From JADFOB01 sp046753625 (GTDB lineage Bacteria; Planctomycetota; Phycisphaerae; UBA1845): a stretch of 13,066 nt of DNA. Under the pieces are notes generated by a model. That model was not told the DNA's origin, ran no database searches, and worked only from the letters and a program-made list of their open reading frames with translations. Below, piece after piece: positions 9,901 to 13,066 of this stretch. The stretch spans positions 1 through 13,066 of the forward strand of contig JBHHUB010000114.1 of the NCBI GenBank assembly GCA_046753625.1, in the 5' to 3' direction. The translations under genes were made by a program, and so were the position numbers. Within the stretch, counting starts at the first letter, position 1; each line of letters opens with the position of its first letter.

Positions 9901-10295
9901 TGAATCCCGACGCCCCGGGCGTCCGCTGTGTCGTACCCGTCCGGGACGACTGCGAAGTAGCGACCGCCCCCCGCGTAACCGAGCAACGTCAGACCGGCGC
10001 GAGCCAGCCTCGCCCGATCTTCCGAGGTAGCAACGCCGCCGAGATCAAGCAGCACATGACTTGTGGAGGCCGTACCGACCGACCCCGCTCCCGATGCAGA
10101 TGTTGTGCTGAAACCGCGGCGGCGGTTCTCGGACGTTGTGCTCAAGTGGGTCGGCACCCGCGAATGGCGAAGCGCCTCGGTGGCAGCGTCCGCATGGCTT
10201 GGTGCGGGTGCGTGTGTGACGGCGCCCCAAGCGGCCACCGCTGGGGCGAGCAGCCACAGCCAAGCGTGCACGGATCGGAAGTGGTGGTGATGCAT
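945..10295 (-). CDS. Giant secreted mosaic subtilase with Cys/Asp repeats, beta-helices, FG-GAP propeller and dockerin-like end
   Basis: This is a 3116-residue extracellular protein in one open frame. Residues 1 to about 30 form a signal peptide: four His after Met, then a hydrophobic core at 11-26. A prodomain-like region (about 80-240) precedes an S8 subtilase (about 243-565) with Asp268 (YDVGG), His297 (HSTHVAG), oxyanion Asn409 (AAGNE) and Ser499 (GTSMATP). Residues 566-690 resemble the KP-43 subtilase C-terminal barrel (NDLDLRVIGPDG, NNVEQV). Then follow array 1 (694-855), beta-helix 1 (856-1273), array 2 (1274-1377), a Cys-rich segment (1378-1480), a cohesin-like domain (1481-1665), array 3 (1666-1883), a seven-blade FG-GAP propeller (1884-2414), array 4 (2415-2571), beta-helix 2 (2572-2974), array 5 (2975-3037) and a dockerin-like module (3039 to about 3096). 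ATG 10295 is chosen because AAGGG lies 7 bases upstream and it puts the signal peptide first; GTG 10373 would add 26 residues before it. All subtilase residues are present, so it is probably an active calcium-dependent exoprotease or a processed surface protein. The substrate is unknown. Confidence 0.9.
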   Translation of the reverse strand: MHHHHFRSVHAWLWLLAPAVAAWGAVTHAPAPSHADAATEALRHSRVPTHLSTTSENRRRGFSTTSASGAGSVGTASTSHVLLDLGGVATSEDRARLARAGLTLLGYAGGGRYFAVVPDGYDTADARGVGIQSVVPLTTPMKLHPAFQNGGTPAVAIVGGVESDQIEVAAYVLFHEDVACESLGSALLAAHGGLVRSILHTINGLVVELPRAELESLAAADGVLWVEPPLPRMSGTNDLNRTVTQVEAVQTLPDFGLSGTGVRVMLYDVGGALEDHPDFGTRVRIRDGSSSAVHSTHVAGTIAGDGFASSGLWRGMAPGAEIESYAFAPEGASGAIFLYNDPGDLEADYTDAFGVFGAAVANNSIGSNICINGFDCALTGAYGVTSRLIDALVAGSIGQTVRIVWAAGNERSCDRCGGAGTRRADGYGSIPPPSGGKNSLCVGAVNADTGQVSAFSSWGPTADGRLKPDIVAPGCQLGGDFGVTSTTLLGSYTTLCGTSMATPTVTGISALLLEEFETRFPGRPAPSNALLKAMLSHTALDVEQVGPDYRSGYGLVQAQAAVEFLRTGDFLMDTVDHDETTALVVRVLPGTAQLKLTLAWDDAPALPLASRALMNDLDLRVIGPDGSRFFPWTLDPDQPDLPATASQPDRTNNVEQVFVGAPGAGLWFVQIHGAEVPVGPQAFALCFSTGVTSDCDNDGVDDADQIAADPALDCGGNGVLDVCEPDCDSDGVADSCALASGARDCDRNLRPDACDPLQDCNGNGVLDACDVADGVEADCDENLIPDSCQPDCDADGLADACALLAGEAEDCGGNGIPDQCEALLDCNLNGTDDGCDIRDGDSLDRNANGIPDECEPTDRFWYVDAATCPDFGDGSESTPFCAIQDAIDVSLDGHTVIIAPGVYTGARNRNLDFDGRLIHIRSVDPEDDAVVEATTIDCESQGRAFYLHRGENATAIIEGLTIRRGLSASGATPDPLRGGAIYCKDSHPTIRRCRITENMIAPTIFSSLGGAGIYCERSSPIIERCTITGNTTTSFGGGVYCFDDAHPTIRDCVIADNVAFGGGGVAVGLNSSPLIQRCVISDNLSLQGGAGGGLNIFTLASPIIDTCLIVRNSTGGDGGAVFTSSTSNPLFTNTTIAQNQAAHLGGAVRMAFSSAPTFRGCILWDNNTEDGSAEVLVDTNSSFLVEYSLVQGGLAGIATGANGTVHFGAGNVEADPLFEASAVGSFAISAGSPAVNAGDPHAVIPDDALDLAGALRVQQCRVDMGALESGFLTDCNANGASDACEIADGVAEDCDAGGTPDVCQDTSADCNANGVWDACDIADGADEDCNANLIPDACELGVEGALDCNVNGVLDECDIADGTSEDVNDNATPDECETCKFDSDCSDGLFCTGAEICTSGVCLAGPPPCPGQVCRESDQSCVACLIDADCDDANPCTFEWCNHTTCESSLVEGPCNDGLPCTTNDVCVDGFCHGSIIGGCAVTYSIRAVAVDGIPLPGGPSDQIMLYNASTVTLELFLEGWDPEVVRLYNLAVSGDGYTSGARGTLFPLTDPNPSAGAFIDQSREDFIFFDLDTIVAVFNGDPALYQWGGLVFFGEDCVEDNGQSPYLGTLILTASEDAAGLFTICPDATDANHDASPDNSFVTRCNADPIVPVDLQCVSILVIADCNDNGISDDEDIASGTSEDCTGNGFPDECEADCNNNGRADSCDIADGVASDCNANAIPDSCDIATAQSGDCNVNGIPDECESDCNQNGVADSCDIASGTSEDCDGLGVPDECEDCNANGVGDLCDLAAGDETDCNDNLVLDSCDLVAGTSQDCDADAVPDECEDTSLDCNNNDVWDACDIMVGDGFDCNANGMLDECDLADGVSTDCDENRLPDECPDFFPRVIDPTRLAGVRGFPVLGFHDDARTGGNLSSVGDFNHDGFDDFVVGADNAAVASQESAGEAYVVFGHFSPWPETLDLGQSPSGSPGQVLTIQGRSIGDSLGVGLGGGGDFNGDAVDDLLVGAWGANPNEVLDAGEVYLFFGREDTDQLGTMSPDDLDGTNGLTLRGAAEGDLTGLSVAFAGDVNGDALDDLIISAHTANVGERTFAGRIYVVFGSTLPQSTAFELASLLPEHGGDGSLGFVLNGVNASDLAGFSVAGAGDVNGDGLGDMLIGSFAAGPNELAFAGQTYLIFGRPDIGQGGVLELADLDGQNGVTFNGVDLLDLSGHHVAGAGDVNGDGFDDLLNGAVWADPGGRATAGETYLVFGHADPWPAVVELATLLPENGGDGSAGVTFNGIDAGDFSGFHCGSAGDVNADGLDDIAIGAYGVELEDVPQTGEVYIVFGRAASWPAVVELADLLEVVDPPDRIGFVVRGQQENGRLGFAVGTLGDINGDGAAEVGLGAPGILRDDIPDVGAMFLTFGRHIEPRDCNGNGTLDQCDIIDRFSTDCNENNVPDECEGAHPDCNANGVWDLCDLMQDGAPDCNANGVPDKCDILDGASIDCNTNEVPDECEDDDPSDCNENGVWDVCDLLSGASDDCNTNQVPDECEPGGLSDCNGNGAFDLCDIESGFSLDLNANAVPDDCEPHETIHVDTSDCDPVSGGTGTPDDPFCRIQDAIDSAPVGDDRVIDIVVADGTYTGNGNRNIVFNNGLESGTRAVRVHSANGPGDCLIDCGGVLSAFLLTHGETRGTRIEGFTIIGARKGAFKCENGSNPVIEDCTITRNFRISGGAGIRCVASSPLIRRCRIAGNTTNAIQCRQGSNPLIQDCLIVGNEALNGPAIHALDDSHPTLLGCTIARNDASLGAGVLAEPGSSFDFRDSIIYANVPTDVMGLGAIRFTDIGGGHVGVGNIDEDPQFRFFETGFWTADPLPTPRSGQYILTDATAQWIPSALAGAFVNTNLDGQVSLEFPIVANTETTVTIWGEGWGLAHAGTEYAIVDYRLLATSPGINNADLAVQPTGVPRFDVAGEPRVQHCRMDMGAFESPFAVDCDANGLTDACEALSGSLADCNENAVPDGCEPDCDLNGVPDPCEVLFGRVRDVNGNGIPDLCEIDLCDLNGDRHVDGTDRQIMGDCVRQPPGDDILCPNVDLNADGALNGKDIETFLECFNVFADPRDPPDPPGSLGGRATP
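1003..1181 (-). other. Dockerin-like C-terminal module of the giant protein
   Basis: Residues about 3039-3096 carry two EF-hand-like calcium loops, DLNGDRHVDGTD and DLNADGALNGKD. They are separated by a linker with two Cys and followed by FLECF. This is the layout of planctomycete dockerin type I-like ends, which in other systems bind cohesins. In the second loop Asn replaces the Asp found at the ninth position of the first. The final 20 residues are a Pro/Asp-rich tail. A partner is not known; a cohesin-like domain lies in the same protein. Confidence 0.7.
1185..1373 (-). repeat. Cys/Asp repeat array 5 of the giant protein
   Basis: Residues 2975-3037 contain four 12-residue units, DCDANGLTDACE, DCNENAVPDGCE, DCDLNGVPDPCE and DVNGNGIPDLCE. 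The DxNxNG cores resemble thrombospondin type 3 or dockerin calcium loops, and paired Cys suggest disulfide links. The final unit has Val instead of the first Cys. The array joins beta-helix 2 to the dockerin-like module. Confidence 0.85.
1374..2582 (-). other. Right-handed beta-helix domain 2 of the giant protein
   Basis: Residues 2572-2974 start with TIHVDTSDCD and FCRIQDAID, then GTYTGNGNRNI, the entry motif of planctomycete parallel beta-helix domains. Coils follow with repeated motifs such as SNPVIEDCTITRN, SSPLIRRCRIAGN, SNPLIQDCLIVGN and SHPTLLGCTIARN. The domain ends with RVQHCRMDMGAFES, closely matching the end of beta-helix 1. Residues about 2847-2929 (nucleotides about 1510-1757) form an extra module of about 82 residues absent from beta-helix 1. 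Such folds are common in adhesins and polysaccharide-active proteins, but no catalytic residues were identified, so binding is as likely as catalysis. Confidence 0.75.
2583..3053 (-). repeat. Cys/Asp repeat array 4 of the giant protein
   Basis: Residues 2415-2571 contain nine units, starting DCNGNGTLDQCD and ending DLNANAVPDDCE. The units largely alternate between a form followed by I/L-x-x-G and a form ending PDECE. The last unit has Leu in place of its first Cys. The array links the FG-GAP propeller to beta-helix 2 and probably forms a rigid calcium- and disulfide-stabilised spacer. Confidence 0.85.
3054..4646 (-). repeat. Seven FG-GAP repeats forming an integrin-like beta-propeller
   Basis: Residues 1884-2414 contain seven FG-GAP blades spaced about 70-80 residues apart. 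Their calcium loops read FNHDGFDD, FNGDAVDD, VNGDALDD, VNGDGLGD, VNGDGFDD, VNADGLDD and INGDGAAE. Most are preceded by a Gly-rich FxVAxAGD-type strand and followed by a strand ending in VFG, IFG or FFG. Seven blades make a complete propeller of the integrin-alpha type. The last loop ends in Glu instead of Asp. The likely role is calcium-dependent ligand binding or adhesion; the ligand is unknown. Confidence 0.9.
4647..5300 (-). repeat. Cys/Asp repeat array 3 of the giant protein
   Basis: Residues 1666-1883 hold about 13 units, the longest array, from DCNDNGISDDED to DCDENRLPDECP. The first unit lacks its second Cys. Unlike the other four arrays, the last unit keeps its first Cys. It connects the cohesin-like domain to the FG-GAP propeller. 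In DNA it appears as recurring gttgcaatc-like words on the plus strand, which encode the DCN core in reverse. Confidence 0.85.
5301..5855 (-). other. Cohesin-like beta-sandwich domain of the giant protein
   Basis: Residues 1481-1665 are a beta-rich domain with few Cys, between the Cys-rich segment and array 3. Visible elements include VTLELFLEGWDPEVVRLY, GAFIDQSREDFIFF and YLGTLILTASEDAAGLFTI. This pattern recurs in planctomycete exoproteins and looks like a cohesin or carbohydrate-binding beta-sandwich: a VTLELFLE strand early and a GTLILTAS-type strand late. The fold assignment comes from pattern memory only. Confidence 0.4.
5856..6164 (-). other. Cysteine-rich segment of the giant protein
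   Basis: Residues 1378-1480 have a dense, irregular Cys pattern with phrases such as CSDGLFCTGAEICTSGVC, CDDANPCTFEWC and CNDGLPCTTNDVCVDGFC. This is the CxDGxxCTxxDxCxxGxC-type repeat seen in myxobacterial and planctomycete exoproteins. It differs from the regular 12-residue Cys/Asp units around it and is probably a small disulfide-knotted module. No specific function can be assigned. Confidence 0.7.
6165..6476 (-). repeat. Cys/Asp repeat array 2 of the giant protein
   Basis: Residues 1274-1377 contain six units, from DCNANGASDACE to DVNDNATPDECE. The last unit has Val in place of its first Cys. It starts three residues after the end tag of beta-helix 1 and leads directly into the Cys-rich segment. 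Confidence 0.85.
6477..7730 (-). other. Right-handed beta-helix domain 1 of the giant protein
   Basis: Residues 856-1273 begin with FWYVDAATC and FCAIQDAID, then GVYTGARNRNLDFDG. A ladder of coils follows, with SHPTIRRCRITEN, SSPIIERCTITGN, AHPTIRDCVIADN, SSPLIQRCVISDN and ASPIIDTCLIVRN, and Gly-rich GGAGIYC or GGGVYC turns. The domain ends with RVQQCRVDMGALESGF. It is a diverged duplicate of beta-helix 2 with more coils and no extra 82-residue module. Confidence 0.8.
7731..8216 (-). repeat. Cys/Asp repeat array 1 of the giant protein
   Basis: Residues 694-855 hold ten units, starting DCDNDGVDDADQ (second Cys missing) and ending DRNANGIPDECE (first Cys missing). The internal units carry two Cys each, giving an even total of 18. 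It separates the protease part from beta-helix 1 and is the likely hinge or spacer between the catalytic and binding halves. Confidence 0.85.
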
Positions 10296-10307
10296 GATCG
10301 GGCCCTT
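10287..10307 (-). promoter_or_regulatory. Ribosome binding site that fixes the start of the giant gene
   Basis: On the minus strand, AAGGG (part of TTAAGGG) lies 7 bases before the ATG at 10295. This is the best Shine-Dalgarno-like match in the region. It supports the start that places the signal peptide at the N terminus, rather than ATG 10322 or GTG 10373. Confidence 0.6.
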
Positions 10308-10489
10308 AAGCGAATCGTCCATACGCGTCCCCCATGCTGCCCAAACGACGCTGGATTGAATCCGAGTCCCCACACAGCTCCGATCGTCCGGCCGACAACC
10401 GAACCGCCGAGCCGGTTCAAACGGCCAGCATCTCCTCTGGCAGCGCCACCGGTAAACGGAAGTGAATCCGATCGCCCCCCCAACGCAAT

Positions 10490-10519
10490 AGGATAGTCTG
10501 GATGGGTTGGGAAGATCAA
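10490..10519 (-). promoter_or_regulatory. Weak candidate promoter for the giant exoprotein gene
   Basis: On the minus strand, TTGATC (10519-10514) is followed after 18 bp by TATCCT (10495-10490), four of six matches in each box. It would give a leader of about 190 nt before ATG 10295. An alternative sigma factor is equally possible for such a gene. Confidence 0.25.
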
Positions 10520-10578
10520 GAAGCTATCGGGCGGTATTTCAAGCCACCTGGGCATTCCGCGCACTCCTTCCCGCTGCG

Positions 10579-10607
10579 TTGACGGGCCAAGCGTAGCCGA
10601 GTACACT
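10579..10607 (+). promoter_or_regulatory. Putative sigma70-type promoter of purF
   Basis: TTGACG (10579-10584) is followed by a 17-bp spacer and TACACT (10602-10607), with 5 of 6 and 4 of 6 consensus matches. The expected transcription start is near 10614, giving a leader of about 43 nt before the GTG at 10657. The -35 hexamer and spacing are identical to those of the ACT-gene candidate. Confidence 0.5.
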
Positions 10608-10656
10608 GCCGCTTGGAGTTGTTTCGAAGGGTCTAGCGTGGCGTAGCATAAAGTCC

Positions 10657-12081
10657 GTGCCTAAGACGTCCATCCGTCATCACTGTGGTCTGTTTGGCGT
10701 CTGGGGTCACGACGACGCCGTCTTCCTTACTCATTTGGGGCTCTACGCGCTGCAACACCGGGGCCAGGAAGGGGCGGGGATCGTCTCTACCAACGGTGAC
10801 CGGCTCCTCCGCAAGGCTGGGGTCGGGCTGGTCAACCAGGTATTCGACAAGCGCTCGCTCGAGGAGATCCGCGGCCGCGTTTCGATCGGTCATTGTCGCT
10901 ATTCGACCACCGGTTCCAGCAGCGAAATCAACGTTCAGCCGCTGCTCTTTTCCTATGCCGGAGGCCAGGTCGCCGTCGCCCACAACGGCAATCTGATCAA
11001 TGCAGCGTTGCTTCGGCGATCCTACGAAAAGGTGGGGCATATCTTCCAGACGACCAGCGATACGGAGGTCATCATCCATCTGCTCGCCAAGCCGGGCCAT
11101 CAAAGCAAGAAGCATCCGCTGAACCACGTGCTGAACCACCTTCAGGGTGCCTACGCGTTGCTGCTTCTTTTTCCGGATAGGATTGTGGCGGTTCGCGATC
11201 CGCTGGGGTTCAAGCCGCTTTGCCTCGGGGAGATGAGATCCGGAGCGATCGTCGTGGCGTCCGAGACCAAGGCGTTTGACATGGTCGGGGCGAAGTTCGT
11301 CCGCGAGATCAAGCCGGGCGAAGTGGTGACGATCAGCGACGATGGGATTTCGAGCCGGCATTTCGGCCCGCCACAGGGCAAGCGCGGCGCTGCCTGTATT
11401 TTTGAGCAGGTCTATTTCGCCGACCCGTCGAGCCGCATCTTCGGAGAAAACGTCCACATGGCGCGCGTCGCCATGGGCGGGGCGCTGGCCAAGGAGATGC
11501 CCGTGGACGCCGATCTGGTAGTGCCGGTTCCAACGTGCGCCACCTGCGCGGCCACCGGCTACGCCCGGGCCAGCGGCATTCCGTACGGGCGCGCGTTCAC
11601 GACGAGCCACTACGCCGGGCGGTCGTTTATCATGCCCACGCAATCCGCCAGGGATATGGCGGTCAAGATGAAGCTGACGGTGATCAAAGAGGCGGTTATG
11701 GGGCAACGCTTGATCGTGGTGGAGGATTCCGTGGTGCGTGGCACGACGACGCGACTGAAAATCGGCGCCCTGCGCGAGGCCGGCGCCACGGAGATTCACC
11801 TTCGCGTAGCCAGCCCGCCGATCCGGCACCCTTGTTATTTTGGGATCGATTTTCCCGATCAGAAGAAACTGATCGCCAATACCCGCTCCGTAGACGACAT
11901 TCGATCCTACTTGGGTGTGGATTCGTTGCACTATCTTTCCATCGAAGGGATGCTCTCTTGCGTCAAGATGGAGTCCGACCAATACTGTACGGCCTGCTTC
12001 ACCGGGGATTACCCCATGAGCGTGGACGAACCCGTGGAAAAATTTGCGATGGAGCAAGGGCAGCTTCGCATGTTCACCTGA
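10657..12081 (+). CDS. purF: Amidophosphoribosyltransferase (glutamine PRPP amidotransferase)
   Basis: This enzyme catalyses the first committed step of de novo purine synthesis, making 5-phosphoribosylamine from PRPP and glutamine. The 474-residue protein has a short nine-residue propeptide before Cys10 (HHCGLFGVW), the expected N-terminal nucleophile of the class II glutaminase domain. QHRGQEGAGI, HCRYSTTGSS and AHNGNL follow. The C-terminal phosphoribosyltransferase domain has the PRPP loop LIVVEDSVVRGTTT (352-365). Cys247 (ACIFEQVYFADP), Cys393 (HPCYFGID) and Cys444/Cys447 (YCTACFTG) match the four 4Fe-4S ligands of the Bacillus subtilis type, so a cluster-containing, propeptide-processed enzyme is expected. 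The GTG start is chosen because it leaves a propeptide of normal size, although no strong Shine-Dalgarno sequence is visible. purM follows 127 bp downstream in the same direction. Confidence 0.97.
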   Translation: MPKTSIRHHCGLFGVWGHDDAVFLTHLGLYALQHRGQEGAGIVSTNGDRLLRKAGVGLVNQVFDKRSLEEIRGRVSIGHCRYSTTGSSSEINVQPLLFSYAGGQVAVAHNGNLINAALLRRSYEKVGHIFQTTSDTEVIIHLLAKPGHQSKKHPLNHVLNHLQGAYALLLLFPDRIVAVRDPLGFKPLCLGEMRSGAIVVASETKAFDMVGAKFVREIKPGEVVTISDDGISSRHFGPPQGKRGAACIFEQVYFADPSSRIFGENVHMARVAMGGALAKEMPVDADLVVPVPTCATCAATGYARASGIPYGRAFTTSHYAGRSFIMPTQSARDMAVKMKLTVIKEAVMGQRLIVVEDSVVRGTTTRLKIGALREAGATEIHLRVASPPIRHPCYFGIDFPDQKKLIANTRSVDDIRSYLGVDSLHYLSIEGMLSCVKMESDQYCTACFTGDYPMSVDEPVEKFAMEQGQLRMFT

Positions 12082-12208
12082 CGACCTCCCTTTCGTGCGG
12101 CCCGGGTGCACCGTGTGGCCACGGGCTGTGGGCAGCCGAGGACTGACAAGATTACGGCACCCCTAAAGCGGTAGAGTCGCACGGCAACCCCTTACTACGG
12201 TTATCTGG

Positions 12209-13066
12209 ATGGCGGTCAAGAAACTAACCTACAAACAGGCCGGGGTGGACTTGGGCGCCAACACGCGTTGGGTCACCACGCTCGAATCGTCCATGCGCAG
12301 CACGTATGGACCGCGCGTCTTGGTCCCGCGTCACGGCGGGTTCGCCGGCCTGTTTCGCCTCGATTTCGATGAACAGCTTTTCCGACGCAATTACCAGAAG
12401 CCCGTGCTCGTCGGATGCGCCGACGGCGTGGGTACCAAGGTCTTGCTCGCCACCCAGCTTAAGCAGCTTTCCACCATCGGCATCGATCTCGTGGCGATGA
12501 ACGTGAACGATCTGATCACCTGCGGCGCTGAACCCTTGTTCTTCCTGGATTACCTGGGCGTCAACAAGCTGGAACCCACCGAGCTTGCGAGCGTGATGGA
12601 GGGGATTGCGACCGGTTGTCGCCAGTCGGATTGCGCCCTGCTTGGCGGCGAGACCGCCGAGATGCCCGCGCTGTATCGAAAGGGCGATTTCGATCTGGCA
12701 GGCTTTTGCGTCGGCGTCGTCGAGTTCGGCCGGGTCATCGACGCGACGCGCGTCGCCCGCGGCGACGTGATGATCGGGCTGCCGTCCAGCGGCGTACACT
12801 CCAACGGCTACACGCTGGTCCACAAGCTGGTAAAGCGGGATCGCGGTTGTTTGCGGCGGTTTGACGAACGGCTCGGCGAGACCTTGGGCGCGGCCCTGCT
12901 GCGGCCGACCAAGCTCTACGTTCGCCCTGTGCTCGCGGTGCTGCGGGGGTATCCCGTCAAGCGTGTGGTCACGGGCATGGCCCACATTACGGGCGGCGGT
13001 TTGCAGGAGAATATCGCCCGGGTTTTGCCGAAAAACTGCGACGCGGTGTTGCATCGCCGCTCATGG
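12209..13066 (+). CDS. purM: Phosphoribosylformylglycinamidine cyclo-ligase (AIR synthetase), C terminus cut off by the window
   Basis: PurM makes aminoimidazole ribonucleotide from FGAM using ATP, step five of purine synthesis. The frame is open from ATG 12209 to the last base, giving 286 residues of the roughly 345 expected, so about 60 are missing. Family motifs appear in order: YKQAGVDLG near the N terminus, ADGVGTK (71-77), GIDLVAMNVNDL (91-102), GAEPLFFLDY (106-115), LLGGETAEMP (144-153), GLPSSGVHSNGY (about 190-201) and HITGGGLQEN near the edge. No clear Shine-Dalgarno sequence precedes the ATG. The 127-bp gap after purF holds GC-rich inverted repeats (for example CCGTG/CACGG) but no T-tract, so read-through from purF is likely. 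Cotranscription is inferred. Confidence 0.96.
   Translation, partial: MAVKKLTYKQAGVDLGANTRWVTTLESSMRSTYGPRVLVPRHGGFAGLFRLDFDEQLFRRNYQKPVLVGCADGVGTKVLLATQLKQLSTIGIDLVAMNVNDLITCGAEPLFFLDYLGVNKLEPTELASVMEGIATGCRQSDCALLGGETAEMPALYRKGDFDLAGFCVGVVEFGRVIDATRVARGDVMIGLPSSGVHSNGYTLVHKLVKRDRGCLRRFDERLGETLGAALLRPTKLYVRPVLAVLRGYPVKRVVTGMAHITGGGLQENIARVLPKNCDAVLHRRSW

Larger units (their letters stand above)
10296..10656. other. Divergent intergenic region between the giant exoprotein gene and purF
   Basis: This 361-bp region must hold the promoters for both divergent genes. It contains a good plus-strand promoter candidate for purF, a weaker minus-strand candidate for the exoprotein gene, and a small inverted repeat, GAACCG/CGGTTC (10401-10406 and 10413-10418). 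No known operator was recognised. A minus-strand frame of 154 codons crosses it (10606 to 10142) and overlaps the start of the giant gene; its composition is not convincing, so it is not called. Confidence 0.5.

Noticed and set aside
10320..10373. Alternative starts of the giant gene at ATG 10322 and GTG 10373
   Set aside because: They would add 9 or 26 residues before the signal peptide and lack a clear ribosome binding site, while ATG 10295 has AAGGG 7 bases upstream.
10142..10606. Minus-strand 154-codon frame across the divergent intergenic region into the start of the giant gene
   Set aside because: It overlaps the signal peptide region of the giant gene in another frame, its product has no family features, and it would leave little space for promoters.
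10633..12111. Minus-strand open frame of 492 codons opposite purF, longer than purF itself
   Set aside because: The plus strand encodes a full set of PurF motifs. The antisense product is rich in His, Arg, Gly and Ala with no domain pattern, as expected for the shadow of a GC-rich gene.
12224..13054. Minus-strand 276-codon frame opposite purM
   Set aside because: The plus strand carries all the expected PurM motifs through the window end. The antisense product has no coherent domain.

Overview
The window looks like a chromosomal segment of a GC-rich Planctomycetota bacterium (Phycisphaerae-like or a related uncultured lineage). This assignment is inference. It rests mainly on one very large secreted protein built from arrays of Asp/Cys/Asn-rich DCNxNGxxDxC units, right-handed beta-helices, FG-GAP blades and a C-terminal dockerin-like module, an architecture typical of planctomycete exoproteins. 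No rRNA, tRNA, CRISPR array, insertion sequence or transposase was seen.

Layout. 1-118 has no identifiable gene. 119-682 (minus) encodes a small protein with two ACT domains, resembling GcvR. A promoter-like sequence (TTGACG, 17 bp, TACGAT) sits so close to its ATG that the mRNA would be essentially leaderless. 683-944 is a short gap. 945-10295 (minus) is one uninterrupted 3116-residue gene filling about 72% of the window. From N to C terminus it has a signal peptide, a prodomain-like region, a subtilase (S8) domain with D268/H297/N409/S499, a KP-43-like beta-barrel, Cys/Asp repeat array 1, beta-helix 1, array 2, a Cys-rich segment, a cohesin-like beta domain, array 3, a seven-bladed FG-GAP propeller, array 4, beta-helix 2, array 5 and a dockerin-like end. 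10296-10656 is the divergent promoter region between this gene and purF. 10657-12081 (plus) is purF, and purM starts at 12209 and runs off the right edge.

How the genes relate. purF and purM lie in the same direction 127 bp apart and encode steps 1 and 5 of de novo purine synthesis, a probable housekeeping operon. The giant exoprotein is transcribed away from it and has no obvious functional link to it. The ACT protein probably senses an amino acid or acts as a regulatory partner, but its target is not in the window.

The most interesting material is inside the giant gene. Four of the five repeat arrays end in a unit that has lost its first cysteine, which suggests a capping rule. The two beta-helices are diverged duplicates with a shared terminal tag, and one carries an extra module of about 82 residues. 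A cohesin-like domain and a dockerin-like domain occur in the same chain. I found no clear multi-gene novel system.
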